Assembly (NCBI GenBank): GCA_902826865.1
Contig: CADEGN010000028.1
Location: 1-44,225 of the forward strand
Length of the DNA stretch: 44,225 bases
Direction of reading: 5' to 3'
From: an uncultured Myxococcales bacterium
GTDB lineage: Bacteria; Myxococcota_A; Polyangia; Nannocystales; Nannocystaceae
The notes under the pieces were generated by a model. It was not told the DNA's origin. It saw only the letters and a program-made list of their open reading frames with translations, and searched no databases. The position numbers and the translations under genes were made by a program. Position 1 is the stretch's first letter. Every line of letters starts with the position of its first letter. Positions 34,163 through 42,547 of the stretch are shown piece after piece.

Positions 34163-34951
34163 CTACTCAGCGTCCGCCAAGCGCTCGAAGTTCTCAACCG
34201 TCGGGTCGTCGACCGCCGCCTGAACCGCGTCGAGGGTGGTCGCGCGCCCGATCTCGCCGCCATCGGTCCGCATTCCCAGGCCCGGTCGCTTCTTCGTGAT
34301 GTCGACCAGTTCGTCGTCAAAGACGACCTTGAACCCGCAGCTGAAGAGGAGACACGACTTCGCGGCGTGCTTGATCATGTGCGCGGACACGATTTGACCT
34401 TTGGTGTCGATCTCGAGCTCGACGCTCCCCTTGCGGGAGTTTTCGTTTTGGGCATTGTCCCAATCGAGGAACACACGACGACCACCGTCGTCCGTGGGCT
34501 CGGCGACCGCCCGCTGCTGATACCGAAGCGAGCCCTCCGGGAATTCTTTCTCGGCTAGTTTCACCGCCGGCGAGTCGAGGCTGAAAATCTTCTCGTACTG
34601 CGCCGGCGTGAGGTCGAAATTGACCTGGAACAGGTCCGCGTGCGGGACATCTTCGCCCTCGTCTTCGGAGTGGGGCGGGAAAACCACCCGGAACGTGAGC
34701 GTGCCCTTACGCGTCAGGTCGAGCTTCGTGAAGTCGATCGTTGCAGCGTCTTCGGTTTTTCCCGATGCCCGCTCGGCTTCGTACAGCCCCATCACCCCAA
34801 GCTCTCCGGCTGCCTGCGTGTCGTCGAGCGCATCGCACTTGGCGCCGCAATTGCTCTCTCCCGGACTCGGCTCGTCGGCTGTGTCGCAGCCCGGGATCGA
34901 CAGGAAAAGGGCTGCACAACACGTTTGGAGGAGTTGGGCCTGGTGCTTCAT
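34163..34951 (-). CDS. Lipoprotein of unknown function
   Basis: 262 aa from ATG 34951 (MKHQAQLLQTCCAALFLSIP), lipobox LSIPGC at Cys22. The mature part starts CDTADEPSPGESNCGAKCDA, then an alpha/beta domain: AATIDFTKLDLTRKGTLTFR, VVFPPHSEDEGEDV, ADLFQVNFDLTPAQYEKIFS, SLRYQQRAVAEPTDDGGRRV and FLDWDNAQNENSRKGSVELE. I do not recognise a named family. The longer frame upstream to 35134 lacks signal features and is rejected. Confidence 0.65.
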   Translation of the reverse strand: MKHQAQLLQTCCAALFLSIPGCDTADEPSPGESNCGAKCDALDDTQAAGELGVMGLYEAERASGKTEDAATIDFTKLDLTRKGTLTFRVVFPPHSEDEGEDVPHADLFQVNFDLTPAQYEKIFSLDSPAVKLAEKEFPEGSLRYQQRAVAEPTDDGGRRVFLDWDNAQNENSRKGSVELEIDTKGQIVSAHMIKHAAKSCLLFSCGFKVVFDDELVDITKKRPGLGMRTDGGEIGRATTLDAVQAAVDDPTVENFERLADAE

Positions 34952-35426
34952 GTAGGTAACGTTAGCCCCATGTAGGGAGACCTCGCAACAGGATTCTCGC
35001 GGATCAGAGCGTCGACTGCACGGAGTCCCGACGTGCGAAGCCTGGATCCTTGCGCTCGCGAATTGCCATTGTACGTGCGGGCGAAGTGCGCGTTGGGCGT
35101 TTCCTGCGGTGATCTCAACTTTCCCGTGAACCATCCACGAGCGAAGCGCACTGGACTGCCGAGCACCTCCCGGTCACTTGTTGTCGGAATGGATCGGGCG
35201 ACCGCACCGTCGCCACGCCGACCAAGTGGACTCGCCCCGCTCATCGGCGCCGGCGGCCTCGGCCAGCGCCGTCGCGAGGGCGTCGAGAAGGAGGATTGAG
35301 GTAGGACCGTGACAGCTTGGCTGATCGCGGCCGCGGCAAGATGCGCGCGCGTGGAGTCGGTGCAGCACGGCCACACGAAACCGCCTGGGCTCTTGGGCGC
35401 TCTCTGGCTGCTACTCTGAGTCCGCC
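34952..35426. other. Intergenic stretch between divergent genes
   Basis: About 475 bp. It should hold the promoters of the lipoprotein (minus) and the lipid locus (plus). A minus-strand frame near 35174-35300 has a plausible helix (LLLDALATALAEAAGADERG) but no start, signal or family I can name, so I do not call it. No RNA gene recognised. Confidence 0.5.
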
Positions 35427-35594
35427 ATGGCCGACCATGGGGATTCGAGCGACGACGACCGGCGTTCCCTTGTGGTTCGCGAGTCGACTGAACTGCAACG
35501 CACGCAGTCGCGGGGCACAGTGATCGCGTCAGTGGCGATCAGCGTTGGGATTATCGTGGGCATGCTCTACTTCGTGGTGGGTCTGTGCTCGTGA
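35427..35594 (+). CDS. 55-aa single-pass membrane protein
   Basis: ATG 35427; MADHGDSSDDDRRSLVVRES then TELQRTQSRGTVIASVAISV, GIIVGMLYFVVGLCS. An acidic, charged N-terminus precedes one clear transmembrane helix at the C-terminus. The stop TGA overlaps a GTG start of the hydroxylase gene (GTGA, 35591-35594), so the two are translationally coupled and the small protein is probably a partner or membrane subunit. No family recognised. The overlap is the main evidence that it is real. Confidence 0.6.
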   Translation: MADHGDSSDDDRRSLVVRESTELQRTQSRGTVIASVAISVGIIVGMLYFVVGLCS

Positions 35595-36454
35595 GCATCC
35601 TCGACGCCGACCCGCTTTGGACCCACCGGGGCGGAGTCGCAGTGGTCGTTGGCGCGCTCATTGTCGCAGAGTTGATCTACGTCGCCGCGGTCAAAGGCAA
35701 GGCGCCCGCGGTGCGAACGACGCTCACCGATTGCACGATCTTCGCGGTCAATCTGGGTGAGCGGGCACTGACGTTGGGAGTGCGACTCGCACTGTTTGGG
35801 GGCCTCTCGTCCCTAGCTCCCTTTCACTGGGACGCATCATTGGCGAGCGCGCTCGTGGGGTACGTACTGGTTGATTTCGTTTACTACTGGAAACATCGAT
35901 TCTTCCACCGCACGCGGATCGGCTGGGCTTTGCACTCGACGCACCACAGTAGCCGGTCACTGAACTTCCTGGCGGCGTTCCGCTTGAACTGGATCGAGGC
36001 GGCAGTCGGTTATCTCTTCTTCGCGCCACTCGCCTTGCTCGGCTTCGATCCGTTGCTGTTGCTGCTGTTGGTCGAGGTCAACGACGGCTGGCAGTTCGTC
36101 TGCCACACCGAACTGGTCAACCCGTTTCGGTTCCTGGATGCTTGGGTGAACACACCCAACATTCACCGCGTCCACCACGCGCGCGATCCAAGTCTCCACG
36201 GGAGAAACTTCGGTTCGACATTCATGCTGTGGGATCGGATGTTTGGGACCTATCATCCGGGGTTGTCGTCAGTGGTCTACGGCGTAGCGGATCTTCCTCC
36301 GCACGCGAATGTGCTCGAACTCCAGTTTGGTCCGCTGTTGCGCCTGTTCGCCAGACCGAGAGCAGCAGGAGCAGCCCCATCAGAAAACAATATAGCTGGG
36401 CTGAAGTCAGCGGTCCGACCCGGATCTGCGGTTCGCCGCGGAACGTCTCAGTGA
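35591..36454 (+). CDS. Fatty acid hydroxylase (sterol desaturase family)
   Basis: 287 aa from GTG 35591, coupled by GTGA to the 55-aa membrane gene (GTG 35585 is an alternative). Membrane-bound di-iron enzyme: His boxes HRFFH (~102-106), HSTHH (~115-119) and HRVHH (~192-196), with hydrophobic helices before and between them (VAVVVGALIVAELIYVAA, LLGFDPLLLLLLVEVN). The catalytic core ends near LLRLFARP (about 36350); the last ~35 residues are a low-complexity tail running into the convergent Lgt-like gene. The family hydroxylates or desaturates lipid acyl chains or sterols. The setting with a radical SAM lipid enzyme and an Lgt-like transferase suggests a membrane-lipid substrate. Confidence 0.85.
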   Translation: MSILDADPLWTHRGGVAVVVGALIVAELIYVAAVKGKAPAVRTTLTDCTIFAVNLGERALTLGVRLALFGGLSSLAPFHWDASLASALVGYVLVDFVYYWKHRFFHRTRIGWALHSTHHSSRSLNFLAAFRLNWIEAAVGYLFFAPLALLGFDPLLLLLLVEVNDGWQFVCHTELVNPFRFLDAWVNTPNIHRVHHARDPSLHGRNFGSTFMLWDRMFGTYHPGLSSVVYGVADLPPHANVLELQFGPLLRLFARPRAAGAAPSENNIAGLKSAVRPGSAVRRGTSQ

Positions 36455-37043
36455 AGAATCGAATCGCGGCATAGCCGATCAAGTAATAACGAAACAGGTG
36501 GCCCGCGGGCCGATGGTGGTGACGGATCGCATACAAGCCTCCCGCGAGTAGTCCACAGGCGATTGCCTCGTATAGTTGAGTCGGGTGGCGGAGTACGCCG
36601 TGCTGGTGGATGGCCCAGGGCATGTCTGTTGGTGTCCCATAGCAGCACCCGGCCCACAGGCACCCCAGTCGACCGATGGCCTGTCCCACGGGCAGCGCGA
36701 CCGCCAACGCGTCGCCGGTGGAGAACCGGACCCCGACGATCTTCTTGCCGAGTTCGCCAAAAATGTAGCCACCGGTAAGCGCCCCGAGCACCGTCTTGCC
36801 GTCGAATCCGAGCGTATAGCTCGCTTGGCGCAGCGCCTCGTCCGCCGACATGCCTTCATAGAAGAACGTCCCCGCGCGGGCCCCGACCACTGCCCCCCAA
36901 ACGCACCACAACCCGACCCACCGGTACCCCGGATGAGCGAGATAGCCGAGGCGTTTGCCCTCCGCACGGCGAATGGCAAACGACAGCGCAGCAGCGAACG
37001 CAATGAGCGCGCCGTAGCCCAATTCATCCCACGACATGTTCAC
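36222..37043 (-). CDS. Prolipoprotein diacylglyceryl transferase (Lgt)-like protein
   Basis: 273 aa from GTG 37043, which overlaps the radical SAM stop as GTGA (ATG 37037 also possible). Polytopic membrane protein with Lgt landmarks: ALPVGQAIGRLGCLWAGCCY (signature region), HPTQLYEAIACGLLAG, then FRYYLIGYAAIRFFTETFRG and QLYCFLMGLLLLLSVWR. The HPTQLYE motif and the GRLGC...GCCYG block place it in the Lgt superfamily, which transfers diacylglycerol from phosphatidylglycerol to Cys. True Lgt is usually a housekeeping gene; this one, second to a radical SAM enzyme, may use another acceptor. Its core ends near 36350 and its charged tail overlaps the hydroxylase gene by 233 bp. Confidence 0.75.
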   Translation of the reverse strand: MNMSWDELGYGALIAFAAALSFAIRRAEGKRLGYLAHPGYRWVGLWCVWGAVVGARAGTFFYEGMSADEALRQASYTLGFDGKTVLGALTGGYIFGELGKKIVGVRFSTGDALAVALPVGQAIGRLGCLWAGCCYGTPTDMPWAIHQHGVLRHPTQLYEAIACGLLAGGLYAIRHHHRPAGHLFRYYLIGYAAIRFFTETFRGEPQIRVGPLTSAQLYCFLMGLLLLLSVWRTGATADQTGVRAHSRAEEDPLRRRPLTTTPDDRSQTSDPTA

Positions 37044-38488
37044 GAAATCCACGGGAGCTGGACGCGCCTACGTAGCGGCGCCAGGACAGTGGACTCAAGC
37101 TCGTCGCGATACAGCACGTTATAGGCATCGAACGGGATCAACCGCGTGCCATCGGGGGTGGCCACGTGCACGCAAGACTTCCTGATCGAACGGAGGTCCA
37201 TCGTGTGGCGATCGAGAAACTGCATGATGATCACCCGGAACACTCGATCGTACCCGAGCTCAGGGGAGTCGACGCGCGGTAGACAGCACAGAAGATCTCC
37301 CAGTGCGCGGGCTGCCCCCTTTGGACCGTGTCCCGTCGAGAAAGCGGAAAATATCCGTTCTCCAATATTCCCGAGTAGCTCCGCATCGCCTTCGTAGATG
37401 ATGGTGTTACGTCCCCCTTCAATCAGAAGCTCCGCGGGTACGTAGCGAGTTAGCGGGCTGAGCGTGCGATAGTCGTCGCCGGATCCACGGATCGCGTAGG
37501 CCATCGCCACGCAGTCGGGATGACAAGGTACCGGGATCACATCCTGGTGTTCGAACACATCGAAGTCCTGGATCACGCGCCGCCGCACTTCCGACAGGGT
37601 CAGTCGGTCTGTCTCAGGAGTGAAGCCGGTGTTGCGCCCGGCATCGTGAACAGGCTGCAGGGTCACACCGCGTACGCAGCGTTGCGCGGCCGCGAACGAC
37701 AGGATCTCCCCGATCGACATGTCGTTCACACCGCGCCGCAAGGTGGCCACGAGCGTGGTTGCGAGGTTTAGTTCGTTCAGTTTGTCCAGCGCCCGGCGCT
37801 TGACCCGAGACAGTTCGGCCCCTCGCAGCGTTTTCGTCGCACTGTCGTCGAGCCCGTCGAATTGCAGGTAAATCTCGAACGACGGAGCATACCCCGCCAG
37901 CCGTTCCGCGAACCCTTCCTCCTTGGCGATCCGGATGCCGTTGGTGTTGACCATCAGGTGGCGGATCGGACGTGTCCGACACTCGTCGAGAATCTCAAAG
38001 AACGCCGGGTGAAGGGTCGGTTCACCGCCCGAAATCTGAACAACGTCGGGCTCGTGCTCGTTCATTACGATCAAGTCGAGCATCTTGCGTACTTGGTCGA
38101 GCGAACGGTGCGTGACGCGATCGGGGCCGCTCGACGCGAAGCACGTCGGGCACGATAGGTTGCAGTGATCCGTGATTTCCAGGACGCACACACAACCATG
38201 CTGCTCGTGGTCAGGGCAGATCCCACAGTCGTAAGGACAGCCATAGCGGACGCCGGTGTTGTGGCGGAAGACCTGCTCGGGCTTCTTCAGAAACACCTCG
38301 CGACATCGACGAAAATAGTCCGCGTCGTCAGACAGCAAGACACGCTGTACACCGTGGTGCAGACAGCGCTTCCACAGGTAGACGCGCTCCCCCTCAATGA
38401 TCTCCTTGGCGTCGCAGACCATTAGACAGCGGGAGCACAGCGCCCGTGTCGTGCTGTAGAAAAGATACGGGCGCTCAGGTCGCTCCAC
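37040..38488 (-). CDS. Radical SAM enzyme, tetraether-lipid-synthase-like
   Basis: 482 aa from GTG 38488, 3 nt after the 3-TM protein gene. N-terminal Cys set CSRCLMVC plus C42 fits a rubredoxin-like site. YGCPYDCGICPDHEQHGC (C84, C88, C91) and later HPDC and LLCCLP could bind auxiliary clusters. The radical SAM motif is CNLSCPTC (C109-C113-C116) with GGEPT (154-158) as the SAM-binding motif. The order rubredoxin-like site, CPYDCGxCPxHxxH, then the SAM motif is that of archaeal Tes (Mj0619), which couples lipid tail methyls into tetraethers, and of bacterial relatives. The link to an Lgt-like enzyme and a hydroxylase supports a lipid role. The substrate here is inference. Confidence 0.75.
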   Translation of the reverse strand: MERPERPYLFYSTTRALCSRCLMVCDAKEIIEGERVYLWKRCLHHGVQRVLLSDDADYFRRCREVFLKKPEQVFRHNTGVRYGCPYDCGICPDHEQHGCVCVLEITDHCNLSCPTCFASSGPDRVTHRSLDQVRKMLDLIVMNEHEPDVVQISGGEPTLHPAFFEILDECRTRPIRHLMVNTNGIRIAKEEGFAERLAGYAPSFEIYLQFDGLDDSATKTLRGAELSRVKRRALDKLNELNLATTLVATLRRGVNDMSIGEILSFAAAQRCVRGVTLQPVHDAGRNTGFTPETDRLTLSEVRRRVIQDFDVFEHQDVIPVPCHPDCVAMAYAIRGSGDDYRTLSPLTRYVPAELLIEGGRNTIIYEGDAELLGNIGERIFSAFSTGHGPKGAARALGDLLCCLPRVDSPELGYDRVFRVIIMQFLDRHTMDLRSIRKSCVHVATPDGTRLIPFDAYNVLYRDELESTVLAPLRRRVQLPWIS

Positions 38489-38491
38489 GAG

Positions 38492-38782
38492 TCACCCAAC
38501 CAACCCGCAGGCCCAAGGCAGCGAGAGCCAGATGAGGGCCAAGACGGTCATGAGTTGTATCTTCCGAGCCTCCCGGAGACGAAATCTCCCAGACAAGGCT
38601 GGGTTGGACTCGAGCCGATAGCGAGCCGCGGCCTGCAGCGCGGATGCAGTCACCAACAAACCAGCGGCGACAACCGATCCGACCCCGAAGATCCAGCGGC
38701 CGCTCTCCGCCGTCAGCGTCCCGCACGACGCCGCTGCGCTCGCGGTCGCCAGCGCAGCAACGAAACTTAGTCGGTAGGCCAC
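38492..38782 (-). CDS. 96-aa polytopic membrane protein
   Basis: GTG 38782. Three hydrophobic helices: LSFVAALATASAAASC, WIFGVGSVVAAGLLVTASAL and IQLMTVLALIWLSLPWACGL, separated by a basic loop (YRLESNPALSGRFRLREARK). No family recognised. Its TGA is 3 nt before the radical SAM start, so it is the first gene of the minus operon. It may hold or present lipid substrate. Confidence 0.65.
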   Translation of the reverse strand: MAYRLSFVAALATASAAASCGTLTAESGRWIFGVGSVVAAGLLVTASALQAAARYRLESNPALSGRFRLREARKIQLMTVLALIWLSLPWACGLVG

Positions 38783-38892
38783 TCGAGTGAGACGACTGTC
38801 GCGTCTCGGCGTAGGCGCAGCGGCGTCGGGTTCACGATATGGACTCGCGTCTTCGATACGGGAACTCTAGCGCACGCGCACGCCGCCAGCAG

Positions 38893-39059
38893 CTAGCAGC
38901 CCGTGGTGGAACGCGGGTGCGTGCAGAACGATGTCATGGCCATGCAGGCCAAGACGCGAGGCCGAGGCGTATCGGGAATACGGCGAGCGCTGAGCAACGC
39001 CGGCATGCATGGCCAGGGCGCCGTTATGCACGCACCCGCGTTCCACTACGGGCTGCTAG
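38893..39059. repeat. Large imperfect inverted repeat (167 bp)
   Basis: The outer arms, ctagcagcccgtggtggaac... (38893-38925) and its complement ...gttccactacgggctgctag (39027-39059), match at 32 of 33 positions. Similarity continues inward with mismatches (a tggccatgca block on both sides, 38937-38946 and 39006-39015). The centre holds cgtat-cggga-atacg. The transcript would fold as one long hairpin. No coding frame accounts for it. It lies between the lipid locus and the DUF1552 gene, downstream of the latter; a MITE-like element, a processed RNA or a large terminator are all possible. The rest of 38783-39154 shows nothing. Confidence 0.8.
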
Positions 39060-39154
39060 GCGAGCGCTGGGACAACGGGGCAGCCCAAGCAACGCGACCA
39101 AGCTCGGTGTAACGCTCCCCACGCCGCGTACTCGGTAGTGATCCCACGCGGGCG

Positions 39155-40486
39155 TCAGTCTCCCGCGGCCAACCCGGGGATCGGGCCGAGGTACTTCTCG
39201 GGGCTGCCAAAGGTCTCCCACGGCAAACCCAGCAGGTGCGCCACCGAGACCCAGACATCGTTGAACGGGCGCGGTGAGTCGAGAAAGTTGAGGTATCGGC
39301 CGGTTGACAGCCGGCCAGCGGCGCTTCCGAAGATCACCGTCGGCGTGTTGCGGGACGAGTGGCCGGCCCCGTAGCCTAACTCCGATGTGTACACCACGAC
39401 GGTGTGATCGAGCAGCGTGCCGACGCCGTCGGGAATCCTCTTGAGCCCCTGCACGAAGTTCGCAATGTGCCCCGCGTACCACTTGCCTATGTGTGTGAGC
39501 TCAGAAACGTTGCCTTCATGGCTCAGATAGTGATGGATCAGGTCGCTCTCCATCTCAGGGATCCACTGCCGATGCCGCAGGTTGGACGTGCTCGGCGAGC
39601 TCATGAAGGTCACCACCCGCGACAGGTCGCACGCCAGGGCCAGTCGCACCATGTCGAGGTTGGCGACATAGCGCTTGGGGACGTCGCTTTGGTCCGGAAG
39701 ATCGTCCGGAGCCGGTGGGATGCATGCCTCCAACGCGCTGCTCCCGAGATCGTCGAGGTTCTTTTCTAGCGTTCGAATGGCTTCGAGGTGCGCGTCGAGC
39801 TGTGGACGCTGGGCCGCGGGAGCGACGTCGGAGATCCGCTTGAGGTCGGCCTCCAACACGTCGAGCACGCTGCCTCGGCGTTGGACGAGACGTTTCACGG
39901 CGGCATCGTCGCCCGGGGGCACGTAGTTGGAAAACAACGTCTCATAGATCGCAGTGGAGCGGTGCTCCCCCGGCAACGGCTGATCGGCACCCGCCCACGA
40001 CATGTACCGATGGGAGATGTCGTTCGGGATGGTGGTCATGTCGCCGGCGATCTGCAGCGTCGGGATCGTGTCCCCGACGATCGATGGCTCGAGGCCGATG
40101 ACTTGATCGATCGACGGCGCCTGCGCGGCGGTGTAGTTGTCGACGGTCGGCGCACCATTGGTCCCCGTCATGAGCGCGACGAAGCACTGGCAGTGGTTCT
40201 CGCCCGGACCCCTCGGGATATCGATGCCCGAGAGGATCACAAGATCATCTTTGAGCGGCTCGAACGGGGTTAAACCCGAAGCCATGGTGAAATCGGTCGT
40301 CGTCCCCTGTGGAACCCACGTTTCGGGTGGCCGGCCATCGGGGGTTTGAATCACGACCAGGCGCATTGGCCCCGGTACGCCGCCATCTGCGGCCGCTTCT
40401 CGGCGCAAGAACGGCCGCAGCAGCATCATGCCGCCGAACGTTGAGAGCCCAGCCAGCAAGCTTCGTCGACCGGTCTTGATGAGCAT
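39155..40486 (-). CDS. DUF1552 protein
   Basis: 443 aa from ATG 40486. A twin-arginine-like start (GRRSLLAGLSTFGGMMLLR) suggests export. DUF1552 landmarks: RLVVIQTPDGRPPETWVPQG, LVILSGIDIPRGPGENHCQC, DVLEADLKRISDVAPAAQRP, QLDAHLEAIRTLEKNLDDLG, DMVRLALACDLSRVVTFMSS, LIHHYLSHEGNV and LLDHTVVVYTSELGYGAGHS. It begins 3 nt after the DUF1592-type gene; such pairs are common in planctomycetes and myxobacteria, where function is unproven but a secreted oxidoreductase or carbohydrate pathway is suspected. Confidence 0.85.
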   Translation of the reverse strand: MLIKTGRRSLLAGLSTFGGMMLLRPFLRREAAADGGVPGPMRLVVIQTPDGRPPETWVPQGTTTDFTMASGLTPFEPLKDDLVILSGIDIPRGPGENHCQCFVALMTGTNGAPTVDNYTAAQAPSIDQVIGLEPSIVGDTIPTLQIAGDMTTIPNDISHRYMSWAGADQPLPGEHRSTAIYETLFSNYVPPGDDAAVKRLVQRRGSVLDVLEADLKRISDVAPAAQRPQLDAHLEAIRTLEKNLDDLGSSALEACIPPAPDDLPDQSDVPKRYVANLDMVRLALACDLSRVVTFMSSPSTSNLRHRQWIPEMESDLIHHYLSHEGNVSELTHIGKWYAGHIANFVQGLKRIPDGVGTLLDHTVVVYTSELGYGAGHSSRNTPTVIFGSAAGRLSTGRYLNFLDSPRPFNDVWVSVAHLLGLPWETFGSPEKYLGPIPGLAAGD

Positions 40487-40489
40487 GGT

Positions 40490-42175
40490 TCACTCGCCTC
40501 GGGTTCGGAACGCCGCCGAAAGCGCGATCGCAGGGATAAGTTCGTCGAGCTCCGGGGCCTCGGGAAACTGATCGACCAGTTCGTCCACCGCGCACGTTGT
40601 GTCGGCAGCCTTGGTGCCGAGGCCCAGCGCAAGCATGTGCTGCGTCACGCAGCGCGAAACCTGGTCGCTTTGGGCCAGTGCTTGGGCAAGCTCGGGCACC
40701 GACGAGTAGCTGCCGTCGAAGTCCGTCGCCGTGACTTCACCCACCGTGTCGATCGGCTGGCCGTCCATTGTCGTCTGATAACGACCGACGGCGTCGTAGC
40801 TCTCGAAGATGAAGCCGAACGGCTCCATCAGCTGGTGGCACCCACGGCACGCCGGGTCGGAAAGGCGATATTCGGCAAACTCGCGCGGCGTCATGCCGGC
40901 GCCGACGGCCTCGGCGTCGATCTCGATGGGTGGCGGAAGCTCGTTGCACAACAGTTGCTGCCGAATCATCGCCCCGCGCGCGACGATGCTCGTCTGATCG
41001 TAGTGGGCAAGCGCTGCCAATAGCGCGGGGTGAGTGAGAATTCCGCTGCGTTCGCCGTCGGGTAAGTCGATGGGCACCAGTGACGATGAGCCGACGGGCT
41101 CCAGACCGAACAGCGGTGCGATCGCGTCGTTGACGTACGTCGAGTTGGTGGTCAACAGCCTACCCACGTCGTCACCATCGCCAGCCAATGCGTCCTCGAT
41201 CGTGCGCTGCGCAGACTCGAGCAACGCCGTGCGCGCCCCTGGGAATCCTGCGAATAGCTCGGGATCCTTGTCGAGTTGATCGACCCCCGAGAGGTGAAGC
41301 CACCGCACGATCGCATGGGTGAGCGTGCGGCGTCCCGCCGCGCTCGTCTGCAACCGTTGGACTTGGGCACGCAGGACGTCAGGCTCTCGGATCGCTCCGG
41401 TCAGCGCGAGTTCCCACAGCTCTGGGTCAGGGATGGTCTCGGTCAGCCAAAACGCGACACGCTCCGCCACCTCCGTCGCGCTAAGCTCGGTCGAACCATC
41501 GTTCGCGATCGATTCACCCAGCTCGCGACGATAGAGGAACTGCGGCGACTGCAGCACCGCCTCGACCACGAGCCCGACACCGGCACCGATCCCGTCCACA
41601 GCGCCGGCCGTGAACAGCGAGGCGTACGCCTCGGCCTGGTCTGGGTCTAGAGGCTGCCGAAATGCTCGCCCGGCGAAGTCTTGAATCCAGGCACGGACAC
41701 ACGGATCGACGCTGACGGCACCTAGGCACGTAAACCCAACGCGGCTCGGATCGGCTTCCACCTGGGCGCCTGCGGCCTCGGCCGTGCCTTGGTACTGCAC
41801 AGCAAGGGCGTAGTTCACCGACTGCGTGGCGGCATCTTCGATGAAGGCGCCTGGACTCGCCCCCGGGCTTTGCACGGTGATCCGGAACTCCGGGTCCCCG
41901 AGCAACGCTCGAACCGAGTTGGTGTACTCACGATCGCTGATCTTCGCGACGTTGCGGGCTACGGCTGGGCCACAACCATCGTCCGCAGGTTCGCCGGTGG
42001 GATCGCTCGCGTCCCCAGAAGCACTGCCGGGTGCAGCCGTGTCTGACTCGTCTTCCCCGGGTCCCTGTGCCAGCCCAACGTAGCAGCCGCCCGCGCCCAG
42101 AAGAGCGGCCAAAGCCGCACAGCGCAAGACACTGTTGCGTCGGAGGGTTGCGCGCTGTCCCATTTGTCCGGGCAT
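40490..42175 (-). CDS. DUF1587/1595/1592/1588/1585 lipoprotein with heme motif
   Basis: 561 aa from ATG 42175 (GAGG 11 nt upstream; ATG 42163 also possible). Lipoprotein signal CAALAALLGAGGC. Domain order as usual: DUF1587 (AKISDREYTNSVRALLGD), DUF1595 (CVRAWIQDFAGRAFRQPLDP), DUF1592 (VLQSPQFLYRRELGE, LSATEVAERVAFWLTETIPD), DUF1588 (RSGILTHPALLAALAHYDQT, IVARGAMIRQQLLCNELPPP) and DUF1585 (VPELAQALAQSDQVSRCVTQ). CRGCH in DPACRGCHQLMEPFGFIFES is a c-type heme motif. Forms an operon with the DUF1552 gene. The function of the family is not established; the heme suggests electron transfer. Confidence 0.85.
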   Translation of the reverse strand: MPGQMGQRATLRRNSVLRCAALAALLGAGGCYVGLAQGPGEDESDTAAPGSASGDASDPTGEPADDGCGPAVARNVAKISDREYTNSVRALLGDPEFRITVQSPGASPGAFIEDAATQSVNYALAVQYQGTAEAAGAQVEADPSRVGFTCLGAVSVDPCVRAWIQDFAGRAFRQPLDPDQAEAYASLFTAGAVDGIGAGVGLVVEAVLQSPQFLYRRELGESIANDGSTELSATEVAERVAFWLTETIPDPELWELALTGAIREPDVLRAQVQRLQTSAAGRRTLTHAIVRWLHLSGVDQLDKDPELFAGFPGARTALLESAQRTIEDALAGDGDDVGRLLTTNSTYVNDAIAPLFGLEPVGSSSLVPIDLPDGERSGILTHPALLAALAHYDQTSIVARGAMIRQQLLCNELPPPIEIDAEAVGAGMTPREFAEYRLSDPACRGCHQLMEPFGFIFESYDAVGRYQTTMDGQPIDTVGEVTATDFDGSYSSVPELAQALAQSDQVSRCVTQHMLALGLGTKAADTTCAVDELVDQFPEAPELDELIPAIALSAAFRTRGE

Positions 42176-42547
42176 CAGATACCCACCTCTTCTTGGCGAC
42201 ATACAGTGATCTCCTCCTCGCAGGAGGTGGCAGCGGGCGCGGCCCGCTTGCGTCCGCATGTCAGAAAGCCGAGTGCGAGGCCGCGAGAAAATGGGCGGAC
42301 TTTTTTTCGACTTCCGGGTCGTCGCTCGAGGCCCCCGAGTAATTTGGGTGGGGTAGCTCCCGCGATCAGTCGGCGGACCTTCCGCCAGCCGCGCAGGGCT
42401 TCGCCGCGAGGATCGGGACTCGTCACGAATCAAGGTCCCGCGCACACGCGATCGGTCACCGAGTTTTTCTTGTGACCGCCATGACGCCGAGCCCTGCCTT
42501 GGTCGTGGCGCACACCACGCCAGGTCGGGTCGTCTCGCGATCGACGA
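42176..42547. other. Intergenic region between DUF1592 gene and intron
   Basis: 372 bp containing the promoter region of the DUF1592-DUF1552 operon. It also holds a perfect 7-bp stem (cggtcac 42453-42459, gtgaccg 42472-42478) with a T-rich 12-nt loop, and a short cctcc...aggagg dyad near 42212. No gene recognised. Confidence 0.5.

Noticed and set aside
35174..35374. Minus frame with an Ala/Glu helix in the intergenic region
   Set aside because: No start signal, no family and overlap with probable promoter DNA.
38893..39059. Integron attC-site interpretation of the long inverted repeat
   Set aside because: No integrase or cassette-like gene nearby, and the arms are more perfect and longer than attC stems; left as an unassigned repeat.
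42453..42478. Hairpin with T-rich loop near the intron 3' end as a terminator
   Set aside because: The Ts are in the loop, not after the stem, and no gene ends there; kept only as a dyad.
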